Below, one piece after another: positions 53,718-63,301 of a stretch of 64,000 nucleotides of DNA (the first letter of the stretch is position 1; each line of letters starts with the position of its first letter). The notes below the pieces were generated by a model. It worked only from the letters and a program-made list of their open reading frames with translations, was not told the DNA's origin and searched no databases. The stretch spans positions 1,140,045-1,204,044 of the forward strand of contig NZ_KI421509.1 in the NCBI RefSeq assembly GCF_000473225.1, read 5' to 3'. Made by a program: the position numbers and the translations under genes. This stretch comes from Sedimentitalea nanhaiensis DSM 24252 (GTDB lineage: Bacteria > Pseudomonadota > Alphaproteobacteria > Rhodobacterales > Rhodobacteraceae).

Positions 53718-54469
53718 GCGCGCCGCTGATCACACTCCGCGACATGTCCATCCTGCTGGGCGCAAACCGGGTGCTGCAGGACGTCAATCTCAGCATCACG
53801 CCGGGCGAGATCGTCACCGTCGTCGGCCCAAACGGATCGGGAAAATCCACGCTGCTGCGCGCCCTGATCGGTGCCCTGCCCCCGGCCACCGGCTCGGTCA
53901 CCCGTGCGCCCGGACTGCGCATCGGTTATGTGCCGCAAAAGCTGGCCATCGACAGCGCCCTTCCGATGACTGTGCGCCGGTTCCTCTCGCTGCCCCGCCG
54001 CATCGGCGATCCGGAGGCCGTGCAAGCCCTGCATCGGGCCGGGGTGCCGGATCTGGGACAGCGGCAGATGGTCGATCTGTCCGGCGGCCAGTTTCAGCGC
54101 GTCCTGCTGGCGCGTGCCTTGCTGGAACGGCCACAACTGCTGTTGCTGGACGAAGCGACACAGGGGCTGGACCAACCGGGGTCCGCCGCCTTTTACCGCC
54201 AGATCGAAGAGGTCCGGCGCGATCTGGGCTGTGCCGTGGTGATGGTCAGCCATGACCTGCATGTAGTCATGGCGGCCAGTGACCGGGTGCTGTGCGTCAA
54301 TGGCCATATCTGCTGTCAGGGCACACCGGATATCGTCGCCAGCGCGCCAGAGTATCGCGCCCTGTTCGGCACCGGAACCGGCGGCGCACTGGCGCTGTAT
54401 CGCCATCAACACAGCCACTCGCACGACCACGACCATAGCCACCCACACGACCACAAAGGCGCGGCCTGA
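53714..54469 (+). CDS. znuC: Zinc ABC importer ATPase ZnuC
   Basis: 251-aa ATPase: Walker A GPNGSGKST, signature LSGGQFQRVLLARAL, Walker B LLLLDEATQGLD, switch VSHDLHVVM. The C-terminus carries a His/Asp-rich tail (about 17 residues with nine His) that can bind zinc and may sense cytoplasmic zinc. The ATG at 53714 overlaps the zur stop; the ATG of znuB overlaps its own stop, so zur-znuC-znuB is a tightly coupled operon. Confidence 0.94.
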   Translation: MSAPLITLRDMSILLGANRVLQDVNLSITPGEIVTVVGPNGSGKSTLLRALIGALPPATGSVTRAPGLRIGYVPQKLAIDSALPMTVRRFLSLPRRIGDPEAVQALHRAGVPDLGQRQMVDLSGGQFQRVLLARALLERPQLLLLDEATQGLDQPGSAAFYRQIEEVRRDLGCAVVMVSHDLHVVMAASDRVLCVNGHICCQGTPDIVASAPEYRALFGTGTGGALALYRHQHSHSHDHDHSHPHDHKGAA

Positions 54470-55263
54470 TGCTCGACGATTTTCTGATCCGCGCCGCGCT
54501 TGCCGGGCTGGGCGTGGCGCTGGCCGCCGCTCCGCTGGGCTGTTTCGTGGTCTGGCGCCGCATGGCCTATTTTGGCGAGGCGACCGCCCATGCCGCGATT
54601 CTAGGCGTCGCTCTCGCGCTGGCCCTGGGCCTGCCGATTCTGCCTGCGGTGCTGGTGACGGCACTGCTGATGGCGGGCGCCGTATCGGCCCTGTCCGGGC
54701 GCGGCTATGCCATGGACACGGTCCTGGGGGTGCTGGCCCACAGCGCCCTGGCCATCGGTCTGGTGGCGGTTGCCCTACTGGCGGATGTGCGGCTGGACCT
54801 GATGGCGTTTCTGTTCGGCGACATCCTGGCCGTGAACAAGGCGGATCTGGCGGTGATCTGGGGCGGCGCACTCGCTGTGCTCGGCTTGATGACATGGCGT
54901 TGGTCCGCCCTGTTGACCGCAACCCTGAATCCCGACCTGGCGCGCGCCAGCGGCATCGATCCCCGGCGCGAGGAATTGGCCATGACACTGGCGCTGGCCG
55001 CCGTGGTGGCGGTGGCGATCAAGGTGGTCGGCGTGCTGCTGATCGCGGCGCTGCTGGTGATCCCCGCCGCCGCCGCCCGCCCGCTGTCGCGCACCCCCGA
55101 AGCGATGGTGATCGGCGCGGCCCTGATCGGCATGGGTGCGGTTCTGGGCGGGTTATGGGCTGCCCTGCTGCTGGACACGCCGACCGGACCCAGCATTGTC
55201 TGCACCGCAGCGCTGTTGTTCGCCGCCACCACCCTGGCCGGGGCCTTGCGCGGGCGGATCTGA
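54469..55263 (+). CDS. znuB: Zinc ABC importer permease ZnuB
   Basis: 264-aa inner-membrane permease of the ABC-3 family with about eight membrane segments. Typical sequences: GCFVVWRRMAYFGEATAHAAI near the N-terminus, MAFLFGDILAVNKADL, KVVGVLLIAALLVIPAAAA, and DTPTGPSIVCTAALLFA. Forms the channel for zinc from ZnuA. Start codon overlaps the znuC stop. Confidence 0.94.
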   Translation: MLDDFLIRAALAGLGVALAAAPLGCFVVWRRMAYFGEATAHAAILGVALALALGLPILPAVLVTALLMAGAVSALSGRGYAMDTVLGVLAHSALAIGLVAVALLADVRLDLMAFLFGDILAVNKADLAVIWGGALAVLGLMTWRWSALLTATLNPDLARASGIDPRREELAMTLALAAVVAVAIKVVGVLLIAALLVIPAAAARPLSRTPEAMVIGAALIGMGAVLGGLWAALLLDTPTGPSIVCTAALLFAATTLAGALRGRI

Positions 55264-55609
55264 TCAATGCAAAGAACTCTTCGTTGAACGGCATGGCCCC
55301 ACGTCGCTGGTCTGCCCGTCCGACACGTTCAGCGCAGTGGCTCTGCATGACAAGATCTCGTCCACTCAAAACAGCATGTTTTCGTCCCCCCGATCCAGCG
55401 AACGAGGAACCGGCTGGTCCTCTTGCTCGTCAAAGGGAAAATTCTGCAACTGGTGGTCGCTGACAAAGGGCCTGCTGCGCGCTGCAGATAGGCGCTTTGC
55501 CGCCCCCATGCCCAGCCCCACCTGCGGGGGTCGCATTCTTATGTTGCGATTTCTCTCTGGGAACTCAATGAGTTCGGCACCGTTCCGGCGCTTCAAAACC
55601 GGGGCGCGA
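55264..55609. other. Gap between znuB and the convergent envelope gene
   Basis: 346 bp. A minus-strand frame from 55632 to 55366 (88 codons; RNRNIRMRPPQVGLGMGAA, DHQLQNFPFDEQEDQPVP) has plausible composition but no recognised family, and its start would lie inside the neighbouring gene. I do not call it as a gene. No clear terminator. Confidence 0.35.
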
Positions 55610-56539
55610 TCAGCCGGTCCCGTCACGGTCACAGGTCAGGTCCGGTTGTCCCGGCCACATCAACAGGGCCTCGTCCCCCTTGATCCAGAACTGGACCGGA
55701 CCCTCGGCGGTTTGCGCCAGGTACTTGCCGCCCGATGCCGCCGGTTGCGCCGCCGGTGCAATCCAGGTGTCGCCCCAACGCAGCGACAGGATCGACGGAT
55801 CGGCATTGACCACCACCATGGAAACCGCCGCGCCCAGCCCCTCGCAGACATAGGCAAACGGCCCCATCGAAATCCCGCTGCCATCGTCCTCACGCGCCTG
55901 CGCAAAACCGGTGCGGATCTCGTCGATGCGGGTGGCATAGCTGGCAGCAACACATGGGGTAAGCCCCTCGACGGCTTTCCAGCACGCGTCACGTCCCTTG
56001 ATCCAGCCACGCTGCATGGCTTTCAGTTCGGAAATCCGTTCCGGCGTCATCTGCGGCCCGTTCACCGCCAGCCCATACAGCCGCGTCAGCTCCAGATCCA
56101 GCCGCGCCAACTGCGGATCGGAACAGATTGCCTGCTGCGCACCACTCTCGGCTTTGGTGCAATCAAACCCGGGCGCAACCGCGCTGACCGGGGCGTTGCC
56201 CTCGGTCAGATAGCGCCCTGCGACCCAGCCCGTCACGCCCTGAAACTCGACCTGGCACCACCGCCGCTTGGCCGCCGCCGCGCGCTCGGCTTCGCTGGCC
56301 TCGGACCATTGGGCAAAACTCAGCCCACCCTCGCATCCCAGGTTCCGCACACCCCCGCCATCCGGCGGGATCTGCCCCACCCTGTCATGCGACACACCCG
56401 GCCCCGACCGGATGTTGAGCACATCATCGCTGGACACACCGGTAACGCGAAAGAAATCAGGCCCGTCCGCATCGGCGCTCAAAGACACCGGAGCCATAAT
56501 CGCAATCGCCAGCATAGCATACCGTAGGCGTTCAAACAT
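55610..56539 (-). CDS. Secreted SH3 / LprI-like / MliC-like envelope protein
   Basis: 309 aa with signal peptide 1-21 (MFERLRYAMLAIAIMAPVSLS). Three parts. A bacterial SH3-like domain occupies about 25-110 (FFRVTGVSSDDVLNIRSGP to WCQVEFQGVTGWVAGRYL). An LprI/DUF1311-like cysteine-containing domain occupies about 125-205 (FDCTKAESGAQQAICSDPQ, RDACWKAVEG). A C-terminal MliC-type domain (YVCEGLGAAVSMVV, LMWPGQPDLTCDR) resembles membrane-bound lysozyme inhibitors. Likely a periplasmic protein guarding against lysozyme; this is inferred from domains. Start chosen for the signal peptide. Confidence 0.8.
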   Translation of the reverse strand: MFERLRYAMLAIAIMAPVSLSADADGPDFFRVTGVSSDDVLNIRSGPGVSHDRVGQIPPDGGGVRNLGCEGGLSFAQWSEASEAERAAAAKRRWCQVEFQGVTGWVAGRYLTEGNAPVSAVAPGFDCTKAESGAQQAICSDPQLARLDLELTRLYGLAVNGPQMTPERISELKAMQRGWIKGRDACWKAVEGLTPCVAASYATRIDEIRTGFAQAREDDGSGISMGPFAYVCEGLGAAVSMVVVNADPSILSLRWGDTWIAPAAQPAASGGKYLAQTAEGPVQFWIKGDEALLMWPGQPDLTCDRDGTG

Positions 56540-56966
56540 TTTCAGCCCCCTATTTAGGCCCGACTCTAATGCAGATCCGCCCGCGTTCAAGAGCATTGCC
56601 ACAACGGCAAGAGGCGCGCCGCTGCGTCGCGCGCTTGCGGGCCTTCAATTGGATGGCACACCTACACAAGATGCGGTGCCGCTATGAGTGAGCGTCGAGG
56701 AAAAGAAAAAACACCGGATTGCGGACCACTCACGCCCTGGAGGGGGCGGGGCATGTCGGTCCCCTGGTGCCCGGAACTTGCCGAGACTGTCGGAGACGCC
56801 CACACCGGTCGGAATCATTGAACACGACGGTGACAGGATTTGCGAAACAGAATGACCCGCCGGACAAATGCCCCGCGGGTCAGGTGTTGTTTGGACCTAC
56901 AATAGCGACGAATTCAAGCGCTAAAGATTATCTGCCGTTGACGTCCAAAACGGGAAACCTCCCGCG
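56540..56966. other. Gap between the envelope gene and the AGCS symporter
   Basis: 427 bp. It holds the promoter side of the envelope gene and the 3' side of the symporter, including a hairpin at 56853-56882. Short frames on both strands show no family features. No RNA gene recognised. Confidence 0.4.
56853..56882 (-). terminator. Hairpin downstream of the AGCS symporter gene
   Basis: TGACCCGC / GCGGGTCA, an 8-bp perfect stem with a 14-nt loop. On the minus strand it is followed by TTCTGTTT, a weak T-rich tail. It lies about 85 bp after the symporter stop codon. Confidence 0.5.
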
Positions 56967-58514
56967 TCAGTGGCTGAACCTGCGAATTTCGCCCGCGTCC
57001 AGACGACTGCTGTAGGATGCCAGTTCCTTGCGCACGACTTTCATCAGGAAATAGAGCGTGAAAATGTTCACCACAGCCATGGCAAAGATCGCGGCATCCG
57101 AGAAATCGATCACCGGGCCAAGGTTGGCTGCGGCGCCAATCACCACGAAGACGCAGAAGATCAGCTTGAACACCAACTCTGTGGTTTTGCCTTCGCCAAA
57201 CAAATAGGTCCACGCCTTCAGGCCATAGTACGACCAGGAAATCATGGTTGAAAAGGCAAACAATACCACGGCGATCGCCAGAATGTAGGGGAACCAGCCA
57301 ATCGACGCGCCAAAGGCCGCCGAAGTCAGGGCCACTCCGGAATTTCCGTCGACTGTGGCGATGCTCGTGCCTTCCAGTATATATTTCCCGGTATCCGGAT
57401 CGATCATCAACTGACCCGAAATGGTGATGACCAGCGCGGTCATGGTGCAGATCACCACGGTATCGATCAGCGGCTCGAGCAATGATACGAACCCTTCGGT
57501 GATCGGCTCCTTGGTCCGAACCGCCGAGTGGGCAATTGCCGCGGATCCGACACCGGCCTCGTTCGAGAACGCCGCGCGTTTGAACCCCTGGATCAGCGCA
57601 CCGACCATACCGCCGGCAACACCGAGACCGGTAAAGGCACCAGTGAAAATCTGACCGAAGGCCCAGCCGATCTTGTCATAGTTCACCAGCAGAATGATCA
57701 GCGCCGCGCCGACATAGAGAATGCCCATGAACGGAACGACCTTTTCGGTCACGCGCGCGATGGATTTGACGCCTCCCACGATAACCATAAAGACGACCGC
57801 AGCGAAGATCAGCCCGGTAATCCAGCCAGGATAGTCACCGACAATCCCCGAAATCTGTGCATGTGCCTGATTGGCCTGGAACATGTTTCCGCCGCCAAAA
57901 GCGCCAAGAATGCAGAAAATCGAGAACAGCACAGCCAGGAATTTTCCGCCGGGCAAGCCCAGCTCTTTAAAGCCCTTGGAAATGTAGTACATCGGACCGC
58001 CCGAAACCGTGCCGTCCGGGTATTCGTTGCGGTATTTGACGCCCAGGGTACATTCCGTGAACTTTGAAGCCATGCCCAAAAGCCCGGCCAGAATCATCCA
58101 GAACGTCGCGCCGGGGCCGCCTATGCCGACGGCAACGGCCACACCGGCGATGTTGCCCAGCCCCACCGTGCCCGACAAAGCGGTCGCGAGAGCCTGGAAG
58201 TGGCTGACTTCGCCCGCATCGTTCGGATCGGAATAGTCGCCTTTGACCAAGGCAATCGCATGGCCAAAAAAGCGGAACTGAACGAAGCCGAAATAGAGTG
58301 TAAAGACTGTCGCGGCCACGACCAGCCACATCACGATCCACGGGAACGACGTTCCTGGAAACGGCGCGAAGATCAGGCTGACAAACGGGCCGGTCGCCTT
58401 GGCAAAGGCTTGGTTGACTTTCTGGTCCAGCGTCATCGCTTCTTGTGCAATGGCCGGGTTGGCCAGAACTGTTGCCGCCAGCAGGGACAGCGTTCCTGTA
58501 TTAAACAGTTTCAT
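56967..58514 (-). CDS. Alanine/glycine:cation symporter (AGCS family)
   Basis: 515-aa sodium-coupled amino acid transporter. Signal-like first segment, then the AGCS signature TALSGTVGLGNIAGVAVAVG, KFTECTLGVKYRNEYPDGTV-like loop, GGPMYYISKG, and NEAGVGSAAIAHSAVRT. About 11 membrane segments. The usp gene ends 11 bp upstream on the same strand, so both are probably cotranscribed. Confidence 0.93.
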   Translation of the reverse strand: MKLFNTGTLSLLAATVLANPAIAQEAMTLDQKVNQAFAKATGPFVSLIFAPFPGTSFPWIVMWLVVAATVFTLYFGFVQFRFFGHAIALVKGDYSDPNDAGEVSHFQALATALSGTVGLGNIAGVAVAVGIGGPGATFWMILAGLLGMASKFTECTLGVKYRNEYPDGTVSGGPMYYISKGFKELGLPGGKFLAVLFSIFCILGAFGGGNMFQANQAHAQISGIVGDYPGWITGLIFAAVVFMVIVGGVKSIARVTEKVVPFMGILYVGAALIILLVNYDKIGWAFGQIFTGAFTGLGVAGGMVGALIQGFKRAAFSNEAGVGSAAIAHSAVRTKEPITEGFVSLLEPLIDTVVICTMTALVITISGQLMIDPDTGKYILEGTSIATVDGNSGVALTSAAFGASIGWFPYILAIAVVLFAFSTMISWSYYGLKAWTYLFGEGKTTELVFKLIFCVFVVIGAAANLGPVIDFSDAAIFAMAVVNIFTLYFLMKVVRKELASYSSRLDAGEIRRFSH

Positions 58515-58525
58515 CTGATAATCCT

Positions 58526-58963
58526 TTATCCGACCACGGTGACGGGCACGCTTGCCTCCATCACCAGATTGGCTGTGGAGCTGCCGAAAATCCGCTTGGA
58601 CAGACTGTTCTCACGTGAACGAGCCACAATGATCTGCTCAGCCCCTTCGGCGCGTGAAATTTCATTGAGCATATCCGCCACATTACCGTGGCGCACCATG
58701 CCGCGGGCATTCAGTCCCGCCTTAGTCAATGCCTCGACGGCCGGGGCAATCACACGCTCTTGCGCAGTCGATATCTCGTCTTCGCGTCGCTTGTGGCGCT
58801 CGGCGTTCTCTTCAGGCGTCTGAAACGAGTATGGTGACCACTCTATGATATATACGACCAGCAATTCGCAGGCTCCAATGAGCCGGGCAAGCTTGCTGGC
58901 GTGGTCGAGAGCGCGTTCTCCGGAACTGTGCCCATCCAACCCGACTACCAGTTTGGTTGTCAT
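58526..58963 (-). CDS. Universal stress protein (UspA family)
   Basis: 145 aa with an ATP-binding Usp fold: VVGLDGHSSGERALDHASKLA at the N-terminus, and the nucleotide motif IIVARSRENSLSKRIFGSSTANLVM with the G-x2-G-x9-G(S/T)-type spacing altered (ARSREN in place of GSRG). The ATG at 58963 has GGAGG 8 bp upstream. Immediately precedes the symporter gene; Usp proteins fused or linked to transporters often modulate them. Confidence 0.9.
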   Translation of the reverse strand: MTTKLVVGLDGHSSGERALDHASKLARLIGACELLVVYIIEWSPYSFQTPEENAERHKRREDEISTAQERVIAPAVEALTKAGLNARGMVRHGNVADMLNEISRAEGAEQIIVARSRENSLSKRIFGSSTANLVMEASVPVTVVG

Positions 58964-59412
58964 TCTTTTTCCTCCAGTCAGCGCACTCATTTGACGGAGA
59001 TCAGGTACCGGGAAAGACATGTCCCACTGATTGCCGAGGGCCGTATCCTGATTCGAAATGCGCGTATCGTTGTTGATGCCTTTCAAATGCGACTATAGGC
59101 GGTTGCGCATGTAACAGGGCCGGATAAGTGGGCCCGGATACAGAAACGATCAAAAATTGTGCAAAATTATTACAAATGCAGATTTCGAAATTTGTTTGCA
59201 AGACACGCGCAGGATTTTGATAATCCAATAAAATCAGACAGTAAGCGGGGCCGGCCATAGGCCGAATTTCCCGCTCCGGGCCAGGCAGATCATAAAGCAT
59301 GTCACAGGAAAAAATGGTTTTCCGCCGATTTCACTCTGTAAAAACGTGAAATCCGGTTTGTGAAGAATGGATTACACCGGACATGGTGCACTGCGTGCGA
59401 CCCTGTCCGGGA
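58964..59412. other. Gap upstream of usp and downstream of DUF2842
   Basis: 449 bp, with an AT-rich section at about 59140-59240 that probably carries the usp-symporter promoter. A hairpin at 59377-59410 sits next to the DUF2842 stop. No gene or RNA recognised. Confidence 0.4.
59377..59410 (-). terminator. Hairpin after the purA-DUF2842 operon
   Basis: CCGGACA / TGTCCGG (59377-59383, 59404-59410) enclosing a second pairing GGTGCAC / GTGCGACC. On the minus strand it starts 2 bp after the DUF2842 stop. No strong T-run, so a moderate call. Confidence 0.5.
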
Positions 59413-59652
59413 TCATTTTCTGTCGTCGGGATCCGCCTGCCCGACACCGCGAAACACGAATTTGAACGGCAGCGCCCAGACGAATCCGAGCACAACGTAA
59501 ACCAGCAATTCCACCAGAATCGGGGGGCGGTCCAGCAGGTTCATGACCGTCACTGCGGCGATGATATACAGCGGCAGGCCCACCAACAGGATCACCAGAG
59601 ACCAGCGGCGGCGGGCCTTATAGCTGAGGCCTGATTTGCGATTGTCTGCCAT
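59413..59652 (-). CDS. DUF2842 small membrane protein
   Basis: 79 aa: basic N-terminus (SYKARRRWSLVILLVG) and two membrane segments (about 16-38 and 45-65), ending FRGVGQADPDDRK. DUF2842 proteins are common in Rhodobacterales; no function known. Start at 59652 lies 1 bp from the purA stop (59654), so it is translated with purA. Confidence 0.87.
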   Translation of the reverse strand: MADNRKSGLSYKARRRWSLVILLVGLPLYIIAAVTVMNLLDRPPILVELLVYVVLGFVWALPFKFVFRGVGQADPDDRK

Positions 59653-59653
59653 A

Positions 59654-60946
59654 TCAATCGGCAAACGGATCGGTGACCAGAATCGTATCCTCACGCTCGG
59701 GCGACGTGGATAACAGGGCCACCGGACAATCGATCAGCTCCTCGACGCGGCGCACGTATTTGATCGCCGCAGCAGGCAGATCGGCCCAGCTGCGCGCGCC
59801 TTCGGTGCTTTCGGACCAACCCGGCATTTCCTCATAAATCGGCACACAGCGCGCCTGGCGGTCCGCTGCCGTCGGCAGATAATCCAGCCGCTCGCCATCC
59901 AGGTCATAGCCCGTGCAGATCTTCAGAGTTTCAAACCCGTCCAGAACATCCAGCTTGGTCAACGAAATGCCGTTCACTCCGCTGGTGGCGCAGGTCTGGC
60001 GCACAAGCACGGCATCAAACCAGCCGCAGCGGCGCTGGCGACCGGTCACCGTGCCGAATTCATGGCCGCGCTCGCCCAGCCGCTGGCCGTCGTCGTCCTG
60101 CAATTCGGTGGGGAACGGGCCTTCGCCAACCCTCGTGGTATAGGCCTTGACGATGCCGAGGACGAAATCGATGGCCCCCGGGCCGATTCCGGTGCCGGTC
60201 GCAGCCTGCCCGGCAATTACGTTGGACGAGGTCACAAACGGATAGGTGCCGAAATCGATATCCAGCAATGCGCCCTGAGCCCCCTCGAACAGAATACGTT
60301 TTCCAGCCTTGCGCTTCTCGTTCAACACCTTCCAGACAGGGGCCGCATATTCAAGGATCTTAGGTGCGATTTCTTTGAGCTGCTCAATCAGCTTGACACG
60401 GTCTATCGCCTCAAGCCCCAGACCCTTGCGCAGCGCGTCATGATGCGCCAATGCACGGTCGACCCGCAGCTCCAGCGTCTTGTCATCGGCCAGATCTGCC
60501 ACCCGGATCGAGCGGCGACCGACCTTGTCCTCGTAGGCCGGGCCGATGCCGCGCCCGGTGGTACCGATCTTGGCAACCGATACGACCGCCTCGCGCGCGC
60601 GGTCCAACTCGCCGTGAATCGGCAGGATCAGCGGCGTGTTTTCGGCGACCATCAGGGTTTCTGGTGTGATCGTCACCCCCTGTTTGCGAATCGATTCGAT
60701 TTCATTGAGCAGATGCCAGGGGTCCAGCACCACGCCGTTGCCGATGACACTGAGCTTGCCGCCACGCACGACTCCCGATGGCAGGGCGTTCAGCTTGAAC
60801 ACCTCGCCGTCGATGACCAGCGTATGACCGGCATTGTGACCGCCCTGAAACCGGGCGATCACGTCGGCACGCTCGCTCAGCCAATCCACGATCTTGCCTT
60901 TTCCCTCGTCGCCCCACTGGGCGCCGACCACGACGACATTGGCCAT
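59654..60946 (-). CDS. purA: Adenylosuccinate synthetase
   Basis: 430-aa enzyme converting IMP, Asp and GTP to adenylosuccinate in AMP synthesis. N-terminal [16 protein letters not shown] (the GDEGKGK phosphate loop), [12 protein letters not shown], the Arg-rich [26 protein letters not shown], and [15 protein letters not shown] near the GTP-binding region. Full length. Confidence 0.97.
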   Translation of the reverse strand: MANVVVVGAQWGDEGKGKIVDWLSERADVIARFQGGHNAGHTLVIDGEVFKLNALPSGVVRGGKLSVIGNGVVLDPWHLLNEIESIRKQGVTITPETLMVAENTPLILPIHGELDRAREAVVSVAKIGTTGRGIGPAYEDKVGRRSIRVADLADDKTLELRVDRALAHHDALRKGLGLEAIDRVKLIEQLKEIAPKILEYAAPVWKVLNEKRKAGKRILFEGAQGALLDIDFGTYPFVTSSNVIAGQAATGTGIGPGAIDFVLGIVKAYTTRVGEGPFPTELQDDDGQRLGERGHEFGTVTGRQRRCGWFDAVLVRQTCATSGVNGISLTKLDVLDGFETLKICTGYDLDGERLDYLPTAADRQARCVPIYEEMPGWSESTEGARSWADLPAAAIKYVRRVEELIDCPVALLSTSPEREDTILVTDPFAD

Positions 60947-61043
60947 ATCCGGTCCTTTTGCGTATTTGAAACCCGCGCCGGTATAGCCGCGTGGTTCGTG
61001 CAGCGAAACCTCAATTTCGCGGCAAACGGTATCGACCGGCGGA

Positions 61044-61361
61044 TCAGGTGGACAGTCGAACGGGCGCGCCGTGCGGCGTGTTCAGATAGGCCTGCCGCCA
61101 GGCCTCGCGAAGTTGCGCCGCTTCATCCGGGGCGGCGGCGCCGACATCGGCAAGAATCGCTTCCAGCGTTTCCAGCCACGCATTGAAATAGTCGTCGCCC
61201 CCGTCCAGGTCCCTGTCCAGCCCATGCACCGCCAGCGTCGCTCCAAACCGCGCCGCCCAATCGCCCCAATCCAGACGCCCGGAGTCGTTCAGATGCACGG
61301 TCAGTGCAAACAGCTGTGCATGCCAGGGTTCCAGAAATGCGGGCTCTGGTGCGGTGGTCAT
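61044..61361 (-). CDS. Nitrile hydratase accessory/activator protein
   Basis: 105-aa protein of the nitrile hydratase activator (P14K-like) family: [45 protein letters not shown]. It resembles the beta-subunit N-terminus and helps insert the metal and oxidise the active-site cysteines by subunit exchange. The ATG at 61361 overlaps the beta-subunit stop (61358-61361). Confidence 0.88.
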   Translation of the reverse strand: MTTAPEPAFLEPWHAQLFALTVHLNDSGRLDWGDWAARFGATLAVHGLDRDLDGGDDYFNAWLETLEAILADVGAAAPDEAAQLREAWRQAYLNTPHGAPVRLST

Positions 61362-62032
61362 AGCGGCACAAGATAGGATTGCCACAGATCGAGGATGACC
61401 TGATCGTCAGGATGTTCCGGATCGGCCCATAGCTCCGAAGCCGCAAAGCGCACAGAATACAGCGGCTCGGGCGCTTCGCCCAACCGATGCGCGTTGCTGT
61501 CGGGCAGAACATGCGCACCATGCAGGCGCTGAATGTATCCCTGAGCACCGGCAGCATAGGCGGGCAAGCGGGTGTGTCCCCCCTCGACCAGCCGGTTGGC
61601 GGCGGGCCGCAGGGTGCGCACCGCCTGCCCCACCGAGAACCGCACGGGAACCTTCGAAGGGCGATCCGCCGGTCCGCCCTTTGCAAGCACCCGTGCAACC
61701 CGGTCACGGGTCAGCTTGCGGTCGGACAACGGATGGGGGCCGTCGTCTCCATCCGCCAGGTCCTCTGGGGTCAAAACACCGGTCTGCACCAGAATATCCA
61801 CCAGTGCGGCAATCCATTTCTCGAAATACGAGAACCGCGCATAGTCCCTTGGCGACAGGCATTCACGCGCATGGCGCGACATGTCGATGTTCCATTGTCC
61901 CAGCGATCCGGCGGCCAGCGTGACAGCCAGGGCGCGGGCCTGCCATTCGGCTTCAAGCACCGGAATGCCTTGCGGTTCCGGCACGACGGGTCCGTCCCCG
62001 AAACGTCCGCCCATGTCATGCACCCGGGTCAT
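61358..62032 (-). CDS. nthB: Nitrile hydratase beta subunit
   Basis: 224-aa structural subunit: [17 protein letters not shown] at the N-terminus, [19 protein letters not shown], and the C-terminal SH3-like domain with [13 protein letters not shown] and the Arg residues that contact the oxidised cysteines. Overlaps the alpha-subunit gene by 4 bp (62029-62032). A frame running on to 63178 is only an unrelated upstream extension. Confidence 0.93.
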   Translation of the reverse strand: MTRVHDMGGRFGDGPVVPEPQGIPVLEAEWQARALAVTLAAGSLGQWNIDMSRHARECLSPRDYARFSYFEKWIAALVDILVQTGVLTPEDLADGDDGPHPLSDRKLTRDRVARVLAKGGPADRPSKVPVRFSVGQAVRTLRPAANRLVEGGHTRLPAYAAGAQGYIQRLHGAHVLPDSNAHRLGEAPEPLYSVRFAASELWADPEHPDDQVILDLWQSYLVPL

Positions 62033-62643
62033 CGCGGAGATTTCGGCAAGCCGGTGCCGATCATGCTGTCGCGGGTGACCAACTCTGACAGTTGGGTCAG
62101 GTCCATGCTTTCGGTGCCTTCGGGGCGCATGGGCAGCACCAGATAGCGGACCTCGGCGGTGCTGTCCCACACCCGCACGGCGGTTGCCTCTGGCAAGGTC
62201 ACGCCGAACTCGGCCAGAACCCTGCGCGGCTCGCGCACCGCCCGCGCGCGATAGGCATCGGATTTGTACCATCCCGGCGGAATCCCCAACAGCGGCCACG
62301 GATAACAGCTGCACAGGGTGCAAACGACCATATTGTGGATTTCCGGCGTATTTTCGACCACCACGACATGCTCGCCCTGGCGTCCGTAATGCCCCATTTC
62401 GGCGATCACAGAGTCGGCGTCGCGCAACAAAGCGCCACGAAACGCCGGATCGCTCCAGGCCCGGGCAACCACCTCGGCACCGTTCTTTGGGCCGATGCGG
62501 TTTTGATACGTGTCTATGATCTCGTCCAGCGCTGCGGGGTCGACCAGCCCCTTGCGGGTCAGGATCGTCTCCAGCGCCTTGACCCGCAACGCCGGGTCCG
62601 ATGGTAAAAGCGCATGTGGATGGTCGTGATGATCGTGTGGCAT
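62029..62643 (-). CDS. nthA: Nitrile hydratase alpha subunit (cobalt type)
   Basis: 204-aa catalytic subunit that hydrates nitriles to amides. Metal-binding claw VCTLCSC with C108, C111, S112, C113; Thr after the first Cys marks the cobalt type (Fe types have Ser). His-rich N-terminus ([13 protein letters not shown]) could bind metal. Order alpha-beta-activator, each overlapping by ATGA, is the cobalt-type arrangement. Confidence 0.95.
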   Translation of the reverse strand: MPHDHHDHPHALLPSDPALRVKALETILTRKGLVDPAALDEIIDTYQNRIGPKNGAEVVARAWSDPAFRGALLRDADSVIAEMGHYGRQGEHVVVVENTPEIHNMVVCTLCSCYPWPLLGIPPGWYKSDAYRARAVREPRRVLAEFGVTLPEATAVRVWDSTAEVRYLVLPMRPEGTESMDLTQLSELVTRDSMIGTGLPKSPR

Positions 62644-62768
62644 GGGCCGAGAATGGCGGCAGACCGGGCGATTTGTCCAGTCCCAACATCCTCCCTTGCC
62701 CCTGTCGGCATTCTTGCCTACATACCGCCCGATACGAAACGCCGAAACGCTCTACGCCGCAGGTCCCC

Positions 62769-63131
62769 ATGGAAAATGTCATTCTGATCGTCCACCTCAT
62801 TCTGGCCCTTGGCCTGATCGGCGTGGTGCTGTTGCAGCGCTCCGAAGGCGGCGGTCTGGGGATGGGCGGCGGCGGCGGCGGCGCGATGACGGGGCGCGCG
62901 GCGGCAACGGCATTGGGCAAATTGACCTGGATCCTGGCGATCGCCTTCATCTGCACCTCGATCACGCTGACCATTCTGGCGGCCCAAAAGGCCAGCGGAA
63001 CATCCGTGATCGATCGTCTGGGCGGTTCGGCACCGCAGGCGGAAGAGACCGTTCCGGCATTGCCCAGCGGCAGCGATCTGTTGCCGCCGAGCGCGGACGA
63101 CACCGCACCATTGGTACCCAAAGCCGACTGA
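62769..63131 (+). CDS. secG: Preprotein translocase subunit SecG
   Basis: 120-aa subunit of SecYEG. Two membrane segments (about 2-17 and 52-74) with the glycine-rich linker RSEGGGLGMGGGGGG between them. The C-terminal tail of about 45 residues is Pro/Ser/Asp-rich, longer than in E. coli but usual for alphaproteobacteria. Lies upstream of pyrG, as in many relatives. Confidence 0.94.
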   Translation: MENVILIVHLILALGLIGVVLLQRSEGGGLGMGGGGGGAMTGRAAATALGKLTWILAIAFICTSITLTILAAQKASGTSVIDRLGGSAPQAEETVPALPSGSDLLPPSADDTAPLVPKAD

Positions 63132-63301
63132 GGCCTTGTAGGCTCCACAACACTTTGACCAAAGATTAACCGGCGCAACAGGATCTTGCGGTTCTCTTGC
63201 GCGAGTGGGGCGAATCCTGCTAGGATAAAACCCCGTGATATTCCGGTTTTATGGACCGGTCAGGCACTAAGAATTCGACACTCACGGGGGCAGCCAACAG
63301 C

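Noticed and set aside
55366-55632. 88-codon minus-strand frame downstream of the envelope gene
   Set aside because: The start lies inside the neighbouring gene and no domain is recognised. Kept only as a note in the gap entry.
61358-63178. 606-codon frame that would extend the nitrile hydratase beta subunit
   Set aside because: The extra part overlaps the alpha subunit and the antisense of secG. The true N-terminus is at 62032.
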